A stretch of 16,650 bases of DNA from the NCBI GenBank assembly GCA_015065045.1, contig SVRB01000020.1, positions 1 to 16,650 on the forward strand, given 5' to 3'. A program made the translations under genes and the position numbers. Of the stretch, positions 1 to 5,970 are shown in pieces. This DNA comes from Oscillospiraceae bacterium (GTDB lineage Bacteria; Bacillota; Clostridia; Oscillospirales; CAG-272). Numbering within the stretch: position 1 is the first letter of the stretch; each line of letters begins with the position of its first letter. The notes beneath the pieces are model-generated. The model saw only the letters and a list, made by a program, of their open reading frames with translations, did not search any database and was not told the DNA's origin.

Positions 1-30
1 GGTACGCCACAACGGGTGTCTGTCTTGTTT

Positions 31-51
31 TGGCGGAGAGAGAGAGATTCG
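31..51 (-). repeat. tRNA-Ser 3'-end fragment, outer copy (att-like)
   Basis: These 21 bases are identical to 362-382, the end of the real tRNA gene. On the minus strand they start with the T-loop CGAAT, continue with the 3' half of the T-stem and acceptor stem, and end in discriminator G and CCA. The upstream tRNA body is absent, so this cannot be a functional tRNA. The exact T-loop-to-CCA boundary resembles the attB core of tRNA-integrating elements. Confidence 0.85.
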
Positions 52-89
52 CTCGACGAGCACCGCTCGCCGACACGCACTCGGGCACC

Positions 90-112
90 ATAACAGTCCA
101 CCGGACTGTTAT
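90..112. repeat. Perfect palindrome in tandem unit, copy 1
   Basis: The arms ATAACAGTCC and GGACTGTTAT are exact reverse complements separated by three bases (ACC on plus). There is no T-run after it on either strand, so it is not a typical intrinsic terminator. It sits mid-unit and could be a recombinase or other protein binding site, or a hairpin in single-stranded DNA; the function is unknown. Confidence 0.8.
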
Positions 113-154
113 TATCGCTATACGCGATTGCCCTTTTCGAATCTTCCCTTTGCC

Positions 155-189
155 CAAAAAAACTAAACAGACACCCAACGGGTGTCTGT
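155..189 (-). terminator. Terminator-like hairpin inside tandem unit
   Basis: On the minus strand the arms ACAGACACCC and GGGTGTCTGT flank a 3-nt loop and are followed by TTTAGTTTTTTT. The arms are the same as in the tRNA-Ser terminator at 321-354 but the loop differs (GTT here, AAAA there). It lies immediately beyond the inner tRNA-tail fragment, just as the real terminator lies beyond the real tRNA. Confidence 0.7.
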
Positions 190-196
190 CTTGTTT

Positions 197-217
197 TGGC
201 GGAGAGAGAGAGATTCG
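197..217 (-). repeat. tRNA-Ser 3'-end fragment, inner copy (att-like)
   Basis: This is a second exact 21-base copy of the tRNA-Ser 3' end (compare 362-382), located 166 bp from the outer copy and 165 bp from the tRNA. As in the outer copy, it joins a GCTC-containing sequence in place of the 5' half of the T-loop and T-stem. Together the three copies form evenly spaced direct repeats. Confidence 0.85.
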
Positions 218-255
218 CTCGACGAGCACCGCTCGCCGACACGCACTCGGGCACC

Positions 256-278
256 ATAACAGTCCACCGGACTGTTAT
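256..278. repeat. Perfect palindrome in tandem unit, copy 2
   Basis: This is an identical copy of the 10+3+10 palindrome at 90-112, in the same place within the second unit. Conservation is uninformative because the surrounding 124 bases are also identical between units. Confidence 0.8.
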
Positions 279-320
279 TATCGCTATACGCGATTGCCCT
301 TTTCGAATCTTCCCTTTGCC

Positions 321-354
321 AAAAAACAAAACAGACACCCTTTTGGGTGTCTGT
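321..354 (-). terminator. Intrinsic terminator of tRNA-Ser
   Basis: On the minus strand a 10-bp stem (ACAGACACCC / GGGTGTCTGT, loop AAAA) begins a few bases after the tRNA CCA and is followed by TTTGTTTTTT. Stem, loop and U-tract fit a Rho-independent terminator ending the tRNA transcript before the repeats. Confidence 0.85.
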
Positions 355-361
355 CTTGTTT

Positions 362-453
362 TGGCGGAGAGAGAGAGATTCGAACTCTCGGAACGGTATT
401 AGCGTTCACACGATTTCCAGTCGTGCGCCTTAGACCAGCTCAGCCATCTCTCC
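362..453 (-). tRNA. tRNA-Ser (anticodon GGA)
   Basis: The minus strand folds as a class II tRNA. The acceptor stem GGAGAGA pairs with TCTCTCC. The anticodon arm is CACGA-CTGGAAA-TCGTG, giving anticodon GGA, which reads UCC/UCU serine codons. A long variable arm with AACG/CGTT pairing is typical of tRNA-Ser. The T-arm is GAGAG-TTCGAAT-CTCTC. Discriminator G and CCA are encoded, and the gene is 92 nt. It lies 75 bp after rplL on the same strand and has its own strong terminator. I see no convincing separate promoter, so readthrough from rplL or a weak AT-rich promoter are both possible. Its 3' end is duplicated twice in the downstream tandem repeats. Confidence 0.97.
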
Positions 454-476
454 ATATTAAATTTTTATATTTACCC

Positions 477-504
477 GGCAAGTTCCGATTTTTCGGAACC
501 TGCC
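477..504 (-). terminator. Hairpin after rplL, probable operon terminator
   Basis: Minus-strand arms GGCAGGTTCCGA and TCGGAACTTGCC surround an AAAA loop. One pair is G-U on this strand but would be an A-C mismatch on the plus strand, so the structure is tuned for minus-strand RNA. The tail is AU-rich (GGGTAAATATAAAAATTT) rather than a clean U-run, so termination may be partial and allow readthrough into tRNA-Ser. Confidence 0.55.
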
Positions 505-528
505 AAGTCAATATACATAAAGTTAAAC

Positions 529-897
529 TTACTTAAGTTCAACAACTGCGCCAGCTTCTTCGAGCTGCTTCTTGATGCCTTCAGCTGTTTCCTTGGGAGC
601 TGCTTCCTTAACAACCTTGGGAGCGCCTTCAACGAGATCCTTAGCGTCCTTAAGACCAAGACCTGTGATTTCACGAACTGCCTTGATAACGTCAAGCTTC
701 TTAGCGCCTGCTTCCTTAAGTACTACGTCGAATTCTGTCTTTTCTTCTGCTGCTGCAGCTGCGGGAGCTGCTGCGCCTGCTACTGCAACGGGAGCTGCAG
801 ATACGCCGAATTCTTCTTCAACCTTCTTAACGAGGTCTGCAAGTTCAAGAATTGTAAGAGATTTTAATTCTTCTATGATATTTTCAATGTTTGCCAT
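529..897 (-). CDS. rplL: 50S ribosomal protein L7/L12
   Basis: This is the stalk protein of the large ribosomal subunit; dimers bind L10 and recruit translation GTPases such as EF-Tu and EF-G. The 122-aa length matches the family (about 120). Residues 1-35 form the N-terminal dimerisation helices, residues 36-55 a flexible Ala/Pro-rich hinge, and residues 56-122 the C-terminal factor-binding domain with EKTEFDVVL, KLDVIKAVREITGLGLKDAK and LVEGAPKVVKE, all hallmark L7/L12 segments. The start is an ATG after a strong GGAGG site. It follows rplJ in the same operon, 63 bp downstream, with no terminator between. Expression is expected to follow the L10 leader upstream of rplJ. Nothing is unusual in the sequence. 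Confidence 0.99.
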   Translation of the reverse strand: MANIENIIEELKSLTILELADLVKKVEEEFGVSAAPVAVAGAAAPAAAAAEEKTEFDVVLKEAGAKKLDVIKAVREITGLGLKDAKDLVEGAPKVVKEAAPKETAEGIKKQLEEAGAVVELK

Positions 898-960
898 TTT
901 ATTTTACCTCCAATAAAATATTGTATTCTTTTTTTGTAATAATTTTTTTGAAGCCCTAAA

Positions 961-1491
961 TTATGCTTCTGTTGTTTCTGCTGCTTCAGCAGCGCCTTCG
1001 CTGTTCTTGTCGATAATTGCCTGCAAACCGTATGCAAAGCCATAAAGCGATGACATAAGACTGCCAACAATACGTCCGATGAGAACTTCCTTTGAAGGAA
1101 TTTCTGCAAGTGCAAGTACCTGTTCCTTGTCCATTACCGCACCGTCAAGGAAACCTGCTTTAATTTCAAATGTTTCAATTTTGTCAGCATATTCCTTAAG
1201 AATCTTTGCGGGTGCAATCGGGTCTTCAGTACTGATTGCTATAGCGGTCATACCTTCGAACTGGTCCTTAAGTCCTTCCAAACCTGCCTCTTCGCAAGCT
1301 CTTGCTGTCAAAGTGTTTTTATATACTTTATATTCAACATTGGCTTTACGGAGTTCTGCACGAAGCTTAGTATCGTTTTCAACTGTGATACCGGAATAGT
1401 TTACAACTACACCTGATGTAGCGTTCTTAAGCTTTTCTGTAAGGTCTGCCACAACAGCTTTCTTTTGTTCCAATATTTTTGCGCTCGGCAT
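961..1491 (-). CDS. rplJ: 50S ribosomal protein L10
   Basis: L10 anchors L7/L12 dimers to 23S rRNA to build the ribosomal stalk. The 176-aa product starts MPSAKILEQKKAVVADLTEK, typical of L10, and contains VVVNYSGITV and RAELRKANVEYKVYKNTL in the RNA-binding globular domain. A C-terminal helix that binds L12 ends in an Ala/Glu-rich tail. The open frame extends 31 codons further upstream, but ATG at 1491 follows AGGAGGTG, matches family N-termini, and the extra frame runs through the leader RNA. The gene is followed by rplL, the usual pair, and is regulated by the leader and attenuator at 1509-1622. Confidence 0.98.
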   Translation of the reverse strand: MPSAKILEQKKAVVADLTEKLKNATSGVVVNYSGITVENDTKLRAELRKANVEYKVYKNTLTARACEEAGLEGLKDQFEGMTAIAISTEDPIAPAKILKEYADKIETFEIKAGFLDGAVMDKEQVLALAEIPSKEVLIGRIVGSLMSSLYGFAYGLQAIIDKNSEGAAEAAETTEA

Positions 1492-1508
1492 GTTTTTCAC
1501 CTCCTGAT

Positions 1509-1556
1509 AAAAAATGCTTTCTCGCAGTGTCCACAAATACGCACCGAAAGAAAGCA
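1509..1556 (-). terminator. Attenuator in the L10 leader
   Basis: Minus-strand arms TGCTTTCT and AGAAAGCA, extended inside by CGGTG/CACTG pairing, are followed immediately by TTTTTT and then the rplJ ribosome binding site. A full intrinsic terminator directly before the coding region fits control of transcription through the leader: excess L10 would favour termination. Confidence 0.75.
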
Positions 1557-1622
1557 AACCAATCAATATTTGAATGTTTGTCATCCTCGGCAGGATTTAC
1601 TGTGACACCTGCTGTCTTTAGA
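1510..1622 (-). promoter_or_regulatory. L10 leader (ribosomal protein autoregulatory RNA)
   Basis: The leader between the promoter and rplJ carries the recognisable L10-leader core on the minus strand: AAGACAGCAGGTG followed by TCCTGCCGAGGATG, where GCAGG pairs with CCTGC (plus positions 1608-1612 and 1590-1594). In Firmicutes this RNA mimics the L10 binding site on 23S rRNA and represses rplJL when L10, or the L10-L12 complex, is in excess. The 3' half forms the attenuator. The assignment is from motif recognition; no covariance model was run. Confidence 0.8.
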
Positions 1623-1632
1623 TTACCCGAAT

Positions 1633-1661
1633 ATAATACCACAATCTTTCTGTTCTGTCAA
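1633..1661 (-). promoter_or_regulatory. Sigma-70-type promoter of rplJ-rplL
   Basis: On the minus strand a perfect -35 TTGACA (1656-1661) is separated by 17 bp from a -10 TATTAT (1633-1638). This places the transcript start near 1625, just before the L10 leader. It is the best consensus promoter in the window. Confidence 0.85.
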
Positions 1662-1679
1662 CCCTTTCTTGCAAAAAAA

Positions 1680-2039
1680 TTATTCTTTTTTTCTTTTAAT
1701 CAAACTCAAAGTCCCCGATGCAACCAAAAGCCATCCGAAAATCCGTCTGACTATCGTCTTACTTATCATATTTGCCGCAAATGAACCTATAACAGCCCCA
1801 ACACACCCAAAAATTATCAGCCACATACACAGCCTATAATCTATTTTTCTCCTTTTCGTATGGTACAGCATCGACGCTAAAGCGGCAAATACAAAAAATA
1901 CCAAATTTATTCCCTGAGCCGCGATCTGCTCAACATTTCTCACGTATACCAGATAAAGCACCAAAAGTCCTCCGCCGCCTACACCCATTCCCGCAAGTAT
2001 CGCTATTATCATTCCCGCAAAAAAATCTATCGCAATCAT
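1680..2039 (-). CDS. TauE/SafE-family half-size membrane protein (second of pair)
   Basis: This hydrophobic 119-aa protein has about four membrane segments. Near the N-terminus it has the Gly-rich TauE/SafE signature (AGMIIAILAGMGVGGGGLLV), and it ends in a hydrophobic helix followed by KRKKE. Full TauE/SafE proteins, putative sulfite or organosulfonate exporters, are about 250 aa with two homologous halves; this one equals one half. The open frame begins further upstream inside the neighbour, but ATG at 2039 follows a G-rich site (GGGGG) and lies 2 nt beyond the preceding stop, so translation is probably coupled. It probably pairs with the upstream half. The substrate cannot be read from sequence. 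Confidence 0.85.
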   Translation of the reverse strand: MIAIDFFAGMIIAILAGMGVGGGGLLVLYLVYVRNVEQIAAQGINLVFFVFAALASMLYHTKRRKIDYRLCMWLIIFGCVGAVIGSFAANMISKTIVRRIFGWLLVASGTLSLIKRKKE

Positions 2040-2040
2040 A

Positions 2041-2400
2041 TTATATAACCCCCGCCATATTAAGTCCAACCCACAAAACAAGCACGCCGAACACCTTTTT
2101 TATTGTTTCCAACTTCAACTTATCAAGCAAGCATGCCCCTATTATTCCGCCGGGGATCGCGGCAATACCGTATCTTATTCCCGTACCAAGCTCAAGTCCG
2201 CCGTTAAACCCATATACTATCGCTGACACTACAGACATCGACATCGTTACTGTCAGAGTAACGGCAAAAATATCCTTCCCCTCTTTTTCTTTTAAAAATC
2301 TACCCAAAGCAAATACCAAAACTATCCCTCCGCCTGTACCTAACAACCCGTTTACAAAGCCCGATAATATTCCTACGACCATCATTTTTATCTTTCCCAT
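2041..2400 (-). CDS. TauE/SafE-family half-size membrane protein (first of pair)
   Basis: This 119-aa, roughly four-helix membrane protein begins MGKIKMMVVGILSGFVNGLL and continues with GTGGG, the TauE/SafE N-terminal repeat motif. Its C-terminal helix (KKVFGVLVLWVGL) resembles that of the downstream partner (RRIFGWLLVASGTL), as expected for internally duplicated TauE/SafE proteins. ATG at 2400 has an AAGGGGA site about 9 nt upstream. One nucleotide separates it from the next gene. The two products likely form one heterodimeric transporter for small anions such as sulfur oxyanions; this is a family-level inference only. Confidence 0.86.
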   Translation of the reverse strand: MGKIKMMVVGILSGFVNGLLGTGGGIVLVFALGRFLKEKEGKDIFAVTLTVTMSMSVVSAIVYGFNGGLELGTGIRYGIAAIPGGIIGACLLDKLKLETIKKVFGVLVLWVGLNMAGVI

Positions 2401-2517
2401 ACAATACTTCCCCTTTGTTTTCCACGCTTTCAGTTGCTTTTTTGCTGTTCCTATTGTAATTTTCCGTATAATATGATATTATATATTATATATAACTACA
2501 TATATTGAGGTAATGGT
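2401..2517. promoter_or_regulatory. Divergent AT-rich promoter region
   Basis: This 117-bp spacer separates the minus-strand TauE pair from plus-strand uppP. TATAAT at 2467-2472 is a good plus-strand -10; the best -35 is TTGCTG at 2442-2447 with a long 19-bp spacer, so the call is tentative. The following TA-rich run (2473-2504) contains several TATAAT-like boxes on both strands that could serve the TauE pair. A GAGG site lies 8 nt before the uppP ATG. No operator-like repeat beyond the AT-rich sequence is seen. Confidence 0.4.
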
Positions 2518-3345
2518 ATGAACATATTTTCTGCAATTTTTTACGGTATAATACAAGGCATCACCGAATTTCTTCCCGTTTCAAGCTCAGCGCACCTCGC
2601 CATAGCTCAAAACATATTCGGTATGGGCAACGTCGAAGCCGACCACTTCACGTTTGACATTCTTCTCCACCTCGGAACTCTTATAGCCGTATTTATCGTT
2701 TACTACAAAGATATATTTTCACTCGTTCCCGCGGCATTTTCTATGCTCGGCAAAGTGTTTAAAGGAAAGTTCAAATTATCAGAATACAACGAAAACGAAA
2801 GATTTGTTATTTTCGTAATAGTAGCAACACTCCCTCTCGTTTTAGCTGTATTTATAAAAGACTACATTGAGCTTCTCGGCAACTACACAAAAATAATAGG
2901 CGGTATTCTTATTCTTAACGGTCTCGTGCTTTTCATATCCGACAAGCTCGAAAGAGGAACAGTAAGCTTAGAAAACACTAAACCTAAAAACGCCCTCTTT
3001 GTCGGCCTCTGTCAGATGTGTGCGATAGTTCCCGGACTTTCACGTTCAGGCTCTACCATCACAGGCGGACTTTTGATGGGATTCAAACGCGAATACGCAG
3101 TTAAATTCTCATTTATTCTTTCAATACCTGCAATCATCGGAGCAAATCTCCTCTCTTTTGCAGACGTATTCGAAAACCCGATCGCAAGAACAGACGTTAT
3201 TCCCTATATCGCAGGAACAATCGCAGCGGCTGTCGTCGGAATACTCGCGATGAAGCTTTTGATCTATATTTCAAGAAAATCCAACTTCAGAATGTTTTCG
3301 TATTATTGCTTTGCAGTAGGTATTCTCGCAATAATATTCGGCTAA
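2518..3345 (+). CDS. uppP: Undecaprenyl-diphosphatase (BacA/UppP family)
   Basis: This integral membrane enzyme removes the terminal phosphate from undecaprenyl pyrophosphate, regenerating the lipid carrier for peptidoglycan and other surface polymers; overproduction of the family gives bacitracin resistance. The 275-aa length fits (E. coli about 273). The two catalytic signatures are present: QGITEFLPVSSSAHL at residues 13-27, with the conserved Glu17 and Ser/His, and PGLSRSGSTI at 172-181, with the phosphate-binding Arg176. The rest is hydrophobic helices, including an internal repeat. ATG at 2518 follows GAGG. The gene opens the plus-strand run and ends 25 bp before ftsK. Confidence 0.97.
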   Translation: MNIFSAIFYGIIQGITEFLPVSSSAHLAIAQNIFGMGNVEADHFTFDILLHLGTLIAVFIVYYKDIFSLVPAAFSMLGKVFKGKFKLSEYNENERFVIFVIVATLPLVLAVFIKDYIELLGNYTKIIGGILILNGLVLFISDKLERGTVSLENTKPKNALFVGLCQMCAIVPGLSRSGSTITGGLLMGFKREYAVKFSFILSIPAIIGANLLSFADVFENPIARTDVIPYIAGTIAAAVVGILAMKLLIYISRKSNFRMFSYYCFAVGILAIIFG

Positions 3346-3370
3346 TTAACCACACAAGTGAGGAATCGTA

Positions 3371-5944
3371 ATGCCAACTTATAAAAAAACTGTCAAAAAG
3401 ACAACTAACAACAAAAAAACACCGGCAAAAAAGCCTGTTGCAAAAAAGCAGCCTGAGCTTAAGCCGACCAAAAAAAGAAACAACAATCCCGACAGTGTTT
3501 TGAACCAAATACTGCCTTACGTATGGGGACTTCTTGCATTTGCCGTTTTGTTCTGCCTTGCATTTAAAGAGCATTCAGGCTTTATCGGCAAGCTGCTTAA
3601 TCCTCTTCTTTGCGGATTCTTCGGCGTTTCAGCCGCCGCAATTCCCTTTCTTATACTCGTTCAGGCTGTATTATGGAGAAAAAGCATAAAGAGCGATACC
3701 GTTATTTTCAAACTCGTATCCTCAGCATTCGTTCTCGTTTCCTTTTCTGTAATTATCCACGTTATAGCTATTCCGAAAGAAGATCTCACTCTCAACGTTG
3801 CAACACTTTGGGAAGACGGTACAGAATGGATCGGCGGCGGAATTATCGGCGGATTTATATCAAAGCTTTTTGTTGCGGGAGTTGACAAAACTCTTACGCT
3901 TTGTATATTCATACCCGTTATGGCTATTTTTTCAACGTTTATATTCGGTCTTACACCCTTCTCTGCGATCGTATTCATAAGAAACAAGATACGCGAAGGC
4001 AAGGACAAGCTTAACAGCTATGAGATCGATTACGAAGAAGAAAAGGTATGGCACAGTCCCAAGGACAAGCGCAAGCTTAAAATTGACGAATCAGCGCTTC
4101 TCCCCGATGAACAGCACTCGCCCGTTGACTTATCTGCATACGATGAAGCATTGAGAGAAAGACAGCGCAAAAAAGAAGAGCTTGACGTAGCCCTTACAGA
4201 CGAGCCCCCCTTCAATCCCGACGTTGCACTCGATGACCTTGCTGCAGACGTCAATAAATCGAAAAAAGAGGCTATATCTCCCCTCAACAAAACAGATAAA
4301 GACGTAAACCTTAACGGAATATTTAATTCATCGAGCGAAGAGGACATTCCCTCATCTGCTGTTGACGGAAGCGTTCCCGATGCTAAAGAAATTGAGCTTA
4401 TGGTTGAACGCAAGCAGCTGAAAGAAGAAAAGACCGAGGCTGCAATCAAAGAGCCTCAGCCTGTTAAGGAATACGTATTCCCTCCCCTCAGCTTGCTTAA
4501 TCAGGAAAACAACGTTAAAAATGAAGACGTAAGCGAAGAAATGCGTTCAACAGCAATAAAGCTTGTTGAAACTTTAAGAAGCTTCAAGGTTAAGACAAGA
4601 ATAATCGACGTTTCAAGAGGCCCTTCGATTACAAGATACGAGCTCGCTCCCGAAGAAGGCGTAAGAGTTCGTACTATAGCAAACCTTGTTGACGATATTT
4701 CCCTCAGCCTTGCAACCTCAGGCGTAAGAATTGAAGCGCCTATTCCGGGTAAAGCGGCTGTCGGTATAGAAGTGCCAAACAAAAACGTTTCTACAGTATA
4801 CTTAAAAGAGCTTATTGACACGCAGCAGTTCAGATCTGCAAAGAGCCGCGTTACAGTTGCTCTCGGTATGGACGTTGCAGGTACACCCATATACGTTGAT
4901 ATTGCAAAAATGCCCCATATGCTTATTGCGGGTGCTACCGGTATGGGTAAATCGGTTTGTATCAACGCTATGATCGTGAGCTTGCTTTACAAGGCTACTC
5001 CCGATGAAGTAAAGCTTATACTTATCGACCCTAAGAAAGTTGAGCTCAGTATATATAACGGACTCCCCCACTTGCTTGTTCCCGTTGTTACCGATCCCAA
5101 AAAGGCGGCAGGAAGCTTGCACTGGGCTGTTACTGAAATGGACAGACGCTTCGAGCTTATCGAAGAAGTGGGCGTTCGTGATATTGCAAGCTACAACAGA
5201 ATCACAAAAGACGACCCCGAAAAAGAATTTTTACCCCAGATAGTTATAGTAATAGACGAGCTTGCTGACCTTATGATGACAGCGCCCAAAGAGGTTGAAG
5301 ATTCTATCTGCCGACTTGCTCAGAAAGCAAGAGCTGCAGGTATGCACCTTGTGATCGGTACTCAGAGACCTTCGGTTGACGTTGTAACAGGTCTTATCAA
5401 GGCAAACGTTCCCTCAAGAATTGCGTTCACTATGGCATCTCAGGTAGACTCGCGTACGATTATTGATATTGCCGGAGCTGAAAAGCTTATCGGTCGAGGC
5501 GATATGCTTTACGCACCCGTCGGCTTCTCAAAGCCTGCGCGTGTTCAGGGCTCATTCGTCAGCGAATCTGAAATAGAAAAAATAATCGACTTTATAAAGA
5601 CCACGAGCGGTGTAAGCTCTTACGATTCATTCGTTATAGAAAGTATCGAAAAGGAAGCCGCTAAGTGCGGTGAAGGCAGAGGCGGTCACTCAGGTGACGA
5701 GGATGACGGCGAAGAAGGCGGAGATCCCTTGTTCAGAGCGGCTGTCGAGCTTGCAATTGAATCAGGCAAGATATCAACCTCGCTTTTGCAGAGACGTCTT
5801 TCTATTGGATACGGCAGAGCCGCAAAGCTTATAGATAAGATGGAACAAAAGGGTATCGTAAGCGCACCAGAAGGTCAGAAACCCCGTTCTGTGTTGATCA
5901 GCAGACAGGATTATATGGAAATGGCGTTTAAACAAGAAGATTAA
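3371..5944 (+). CDS. ftsK: DNA translocase FtsK/SpoIIIE
   Basis: This septum-located hexameric ATPase pumps chromosomal DNA through the closing division or sporulation septum. The 857-aa protein has a Lys-rich start (1-38), four to five membrane helices between about 48 and 195, a charged low-complexity linker (about 205-385), and a motor. The motor has Walker A GATGMGKS at 521-528, Walker B IVIVIDELADLM around Asp629-Glu630, and the QRPSVDVVTGLIKANVPSRIAF segment typical of the family. A C-terminal winged-helix gamma domain (about 785-850, including LLQRRLSIGYGRAAKLIDKM) reads polarity sequences. Length and domain order are complete. FtsK and SpoIIIE roles cannot be separated by sequence here. 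ATG at 3371 follows a GAGGA site 25 bp after uppP, and tmk follows after 26 bp. Confidence 0.97.
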   Translation: MPTYKKTVKKTTNNKKTPAKKPVAKKQPELKPTKKRNNNPDSVLNQILPYVWGLLAFAVLFCLAFKEHSGFIGKLLNPLLCGFFGVSAAAIPFLILVQAVLWRKSIKSDTVIFKLVSSAFVLVSFSVIIHVIAIPKEDLTLNVATLWEDGTEWIGGGIIGGFISKLFVAGVDKTLTLCIFIPVMAIFSTFIFGLTPFSAIVFIRNKIREGKDKLNSYEIDYEEEKVWHSPKDKRKLKIDESALLPDEQHSPVDLSAYDEALRERQRKKEELDVALTDEPPFNPDVALDDLAADVNKSKKEAISPLNKTDKDVNLNGIFNSSSEEDIPSSAVDGSVPDAKEIELMVERKQLKEEKTEAAIKEPQPVKEYVFPPLSLLNQENNVKNEDVSEEMRSTAIKLVETLRSFKVKTRIIDVSRGPSITRYELAPEEGVRVRTIANLVDDISLSLATSGVRIEAPIPGKAAVGIEVPNKNVSTVYLKELIDTQQFRSAKSRVTVALGMDVAGTPIYVDIAKMPHMLIAGATGMGKSVCINAMIVSLLYKATPDEVKLILIDPKKVELSIYNGLPHLLVPVVTDPKKAAGSLHWAVTEMDRRFELIEEVGVRDIASYNRITKDDPEKEFLPQIVIVIDELADLMMTAPKEVEDSICRLAQKARAAGMHLVIGTQRPSVDVVTGLIKANVPSRIAFTMASQVDSRTIIDIAGAEKLIGRGDMLYAPVGFSKPARVQGSFVSESEIEKIIDFIKTTSGVSSYDSFVIESIEKEAAKCGEGRGGHSGDEDDGEEGGDPLFRAAVELAIESGKISTSLLQRRLSIGYGRAAKLIDKMEQKGIVSAPEGQKPRSVLISRQDYMEMAFKQED

Positions 5945-5970
5945 AATATTATTTAGACAGGAGAAAGCTT

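Larger units (their letters stand above)
31..361 (-). repeat. Two tandem copies of a ~166-bp unit downstream of tRNA-Ser
   Basis: Copy 1 is 31-196 (166 bp) and copy 2 is 197-361 (165 bp). The first 124 bases (31-154 and 197-320) are identical; the copies differ only in the terminator-like segment that follows. Read on the minus strand away from the tRNA, each unit has a terminator hairpin, a short spacer, a small hairpin, a perfect 10+3+10 palindrome, a G+C-rich stretch with a second small hairpin, and then an exact 21-nt copy of the tRNA-Ser 3' end. Together with the tRNA itself, the tail occurs three times, at 31, 197 and 362. A copy starting at a T-loop and ending at CCA is how tRNA-targeting tyrosine recombinases build attachment sites, so accretion of a small integrated element is my inference. 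No integrase or other gene lies in the units, and no believable protein is encoded in 1-361. Confidence 0.93.

Noticed and set aside
90..278. Possible insertion-sequence or integron ends from the palindromes
   Set aside because: There is no transposase or integron integrase, no inverted terminal repeat pair bounding a gene, and no attC consensus. Only an att-like interpretation remains, and it is kept as a finding.
31..382. Possible CRISPR array from three evenly spaced 21-nt repeats
   Set aside because: The 145-nt 'spacers' are nearly identical to each other, the repeat is a tRNA 3' end, and there are no cas genes.
30..536. 168-codon plus-strand open frame (and the 68-codon frame at 196-402)
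   Set aside because: It spans the tandem repeats and the antisense of tRNA-Ser. The internal peptide duplication follows the DNA repeat, and there is no sensible ribosome binding site or family.
572..916. 114-codon plus-strand frame opposite rplL
   Set aside because: It is a shadow of rplL with Ala/Ser-rich antisense composition and no ribosome binding site.
1427..1642. 71-codon minus-strand frame upstream of rplJ, and the 31-codon N-terminal extension of rplJ
   Set aside because: Both run through the L10 leader and attenuator. The conserved L10 start with AGGAGGTG at 1491 explains the region better.
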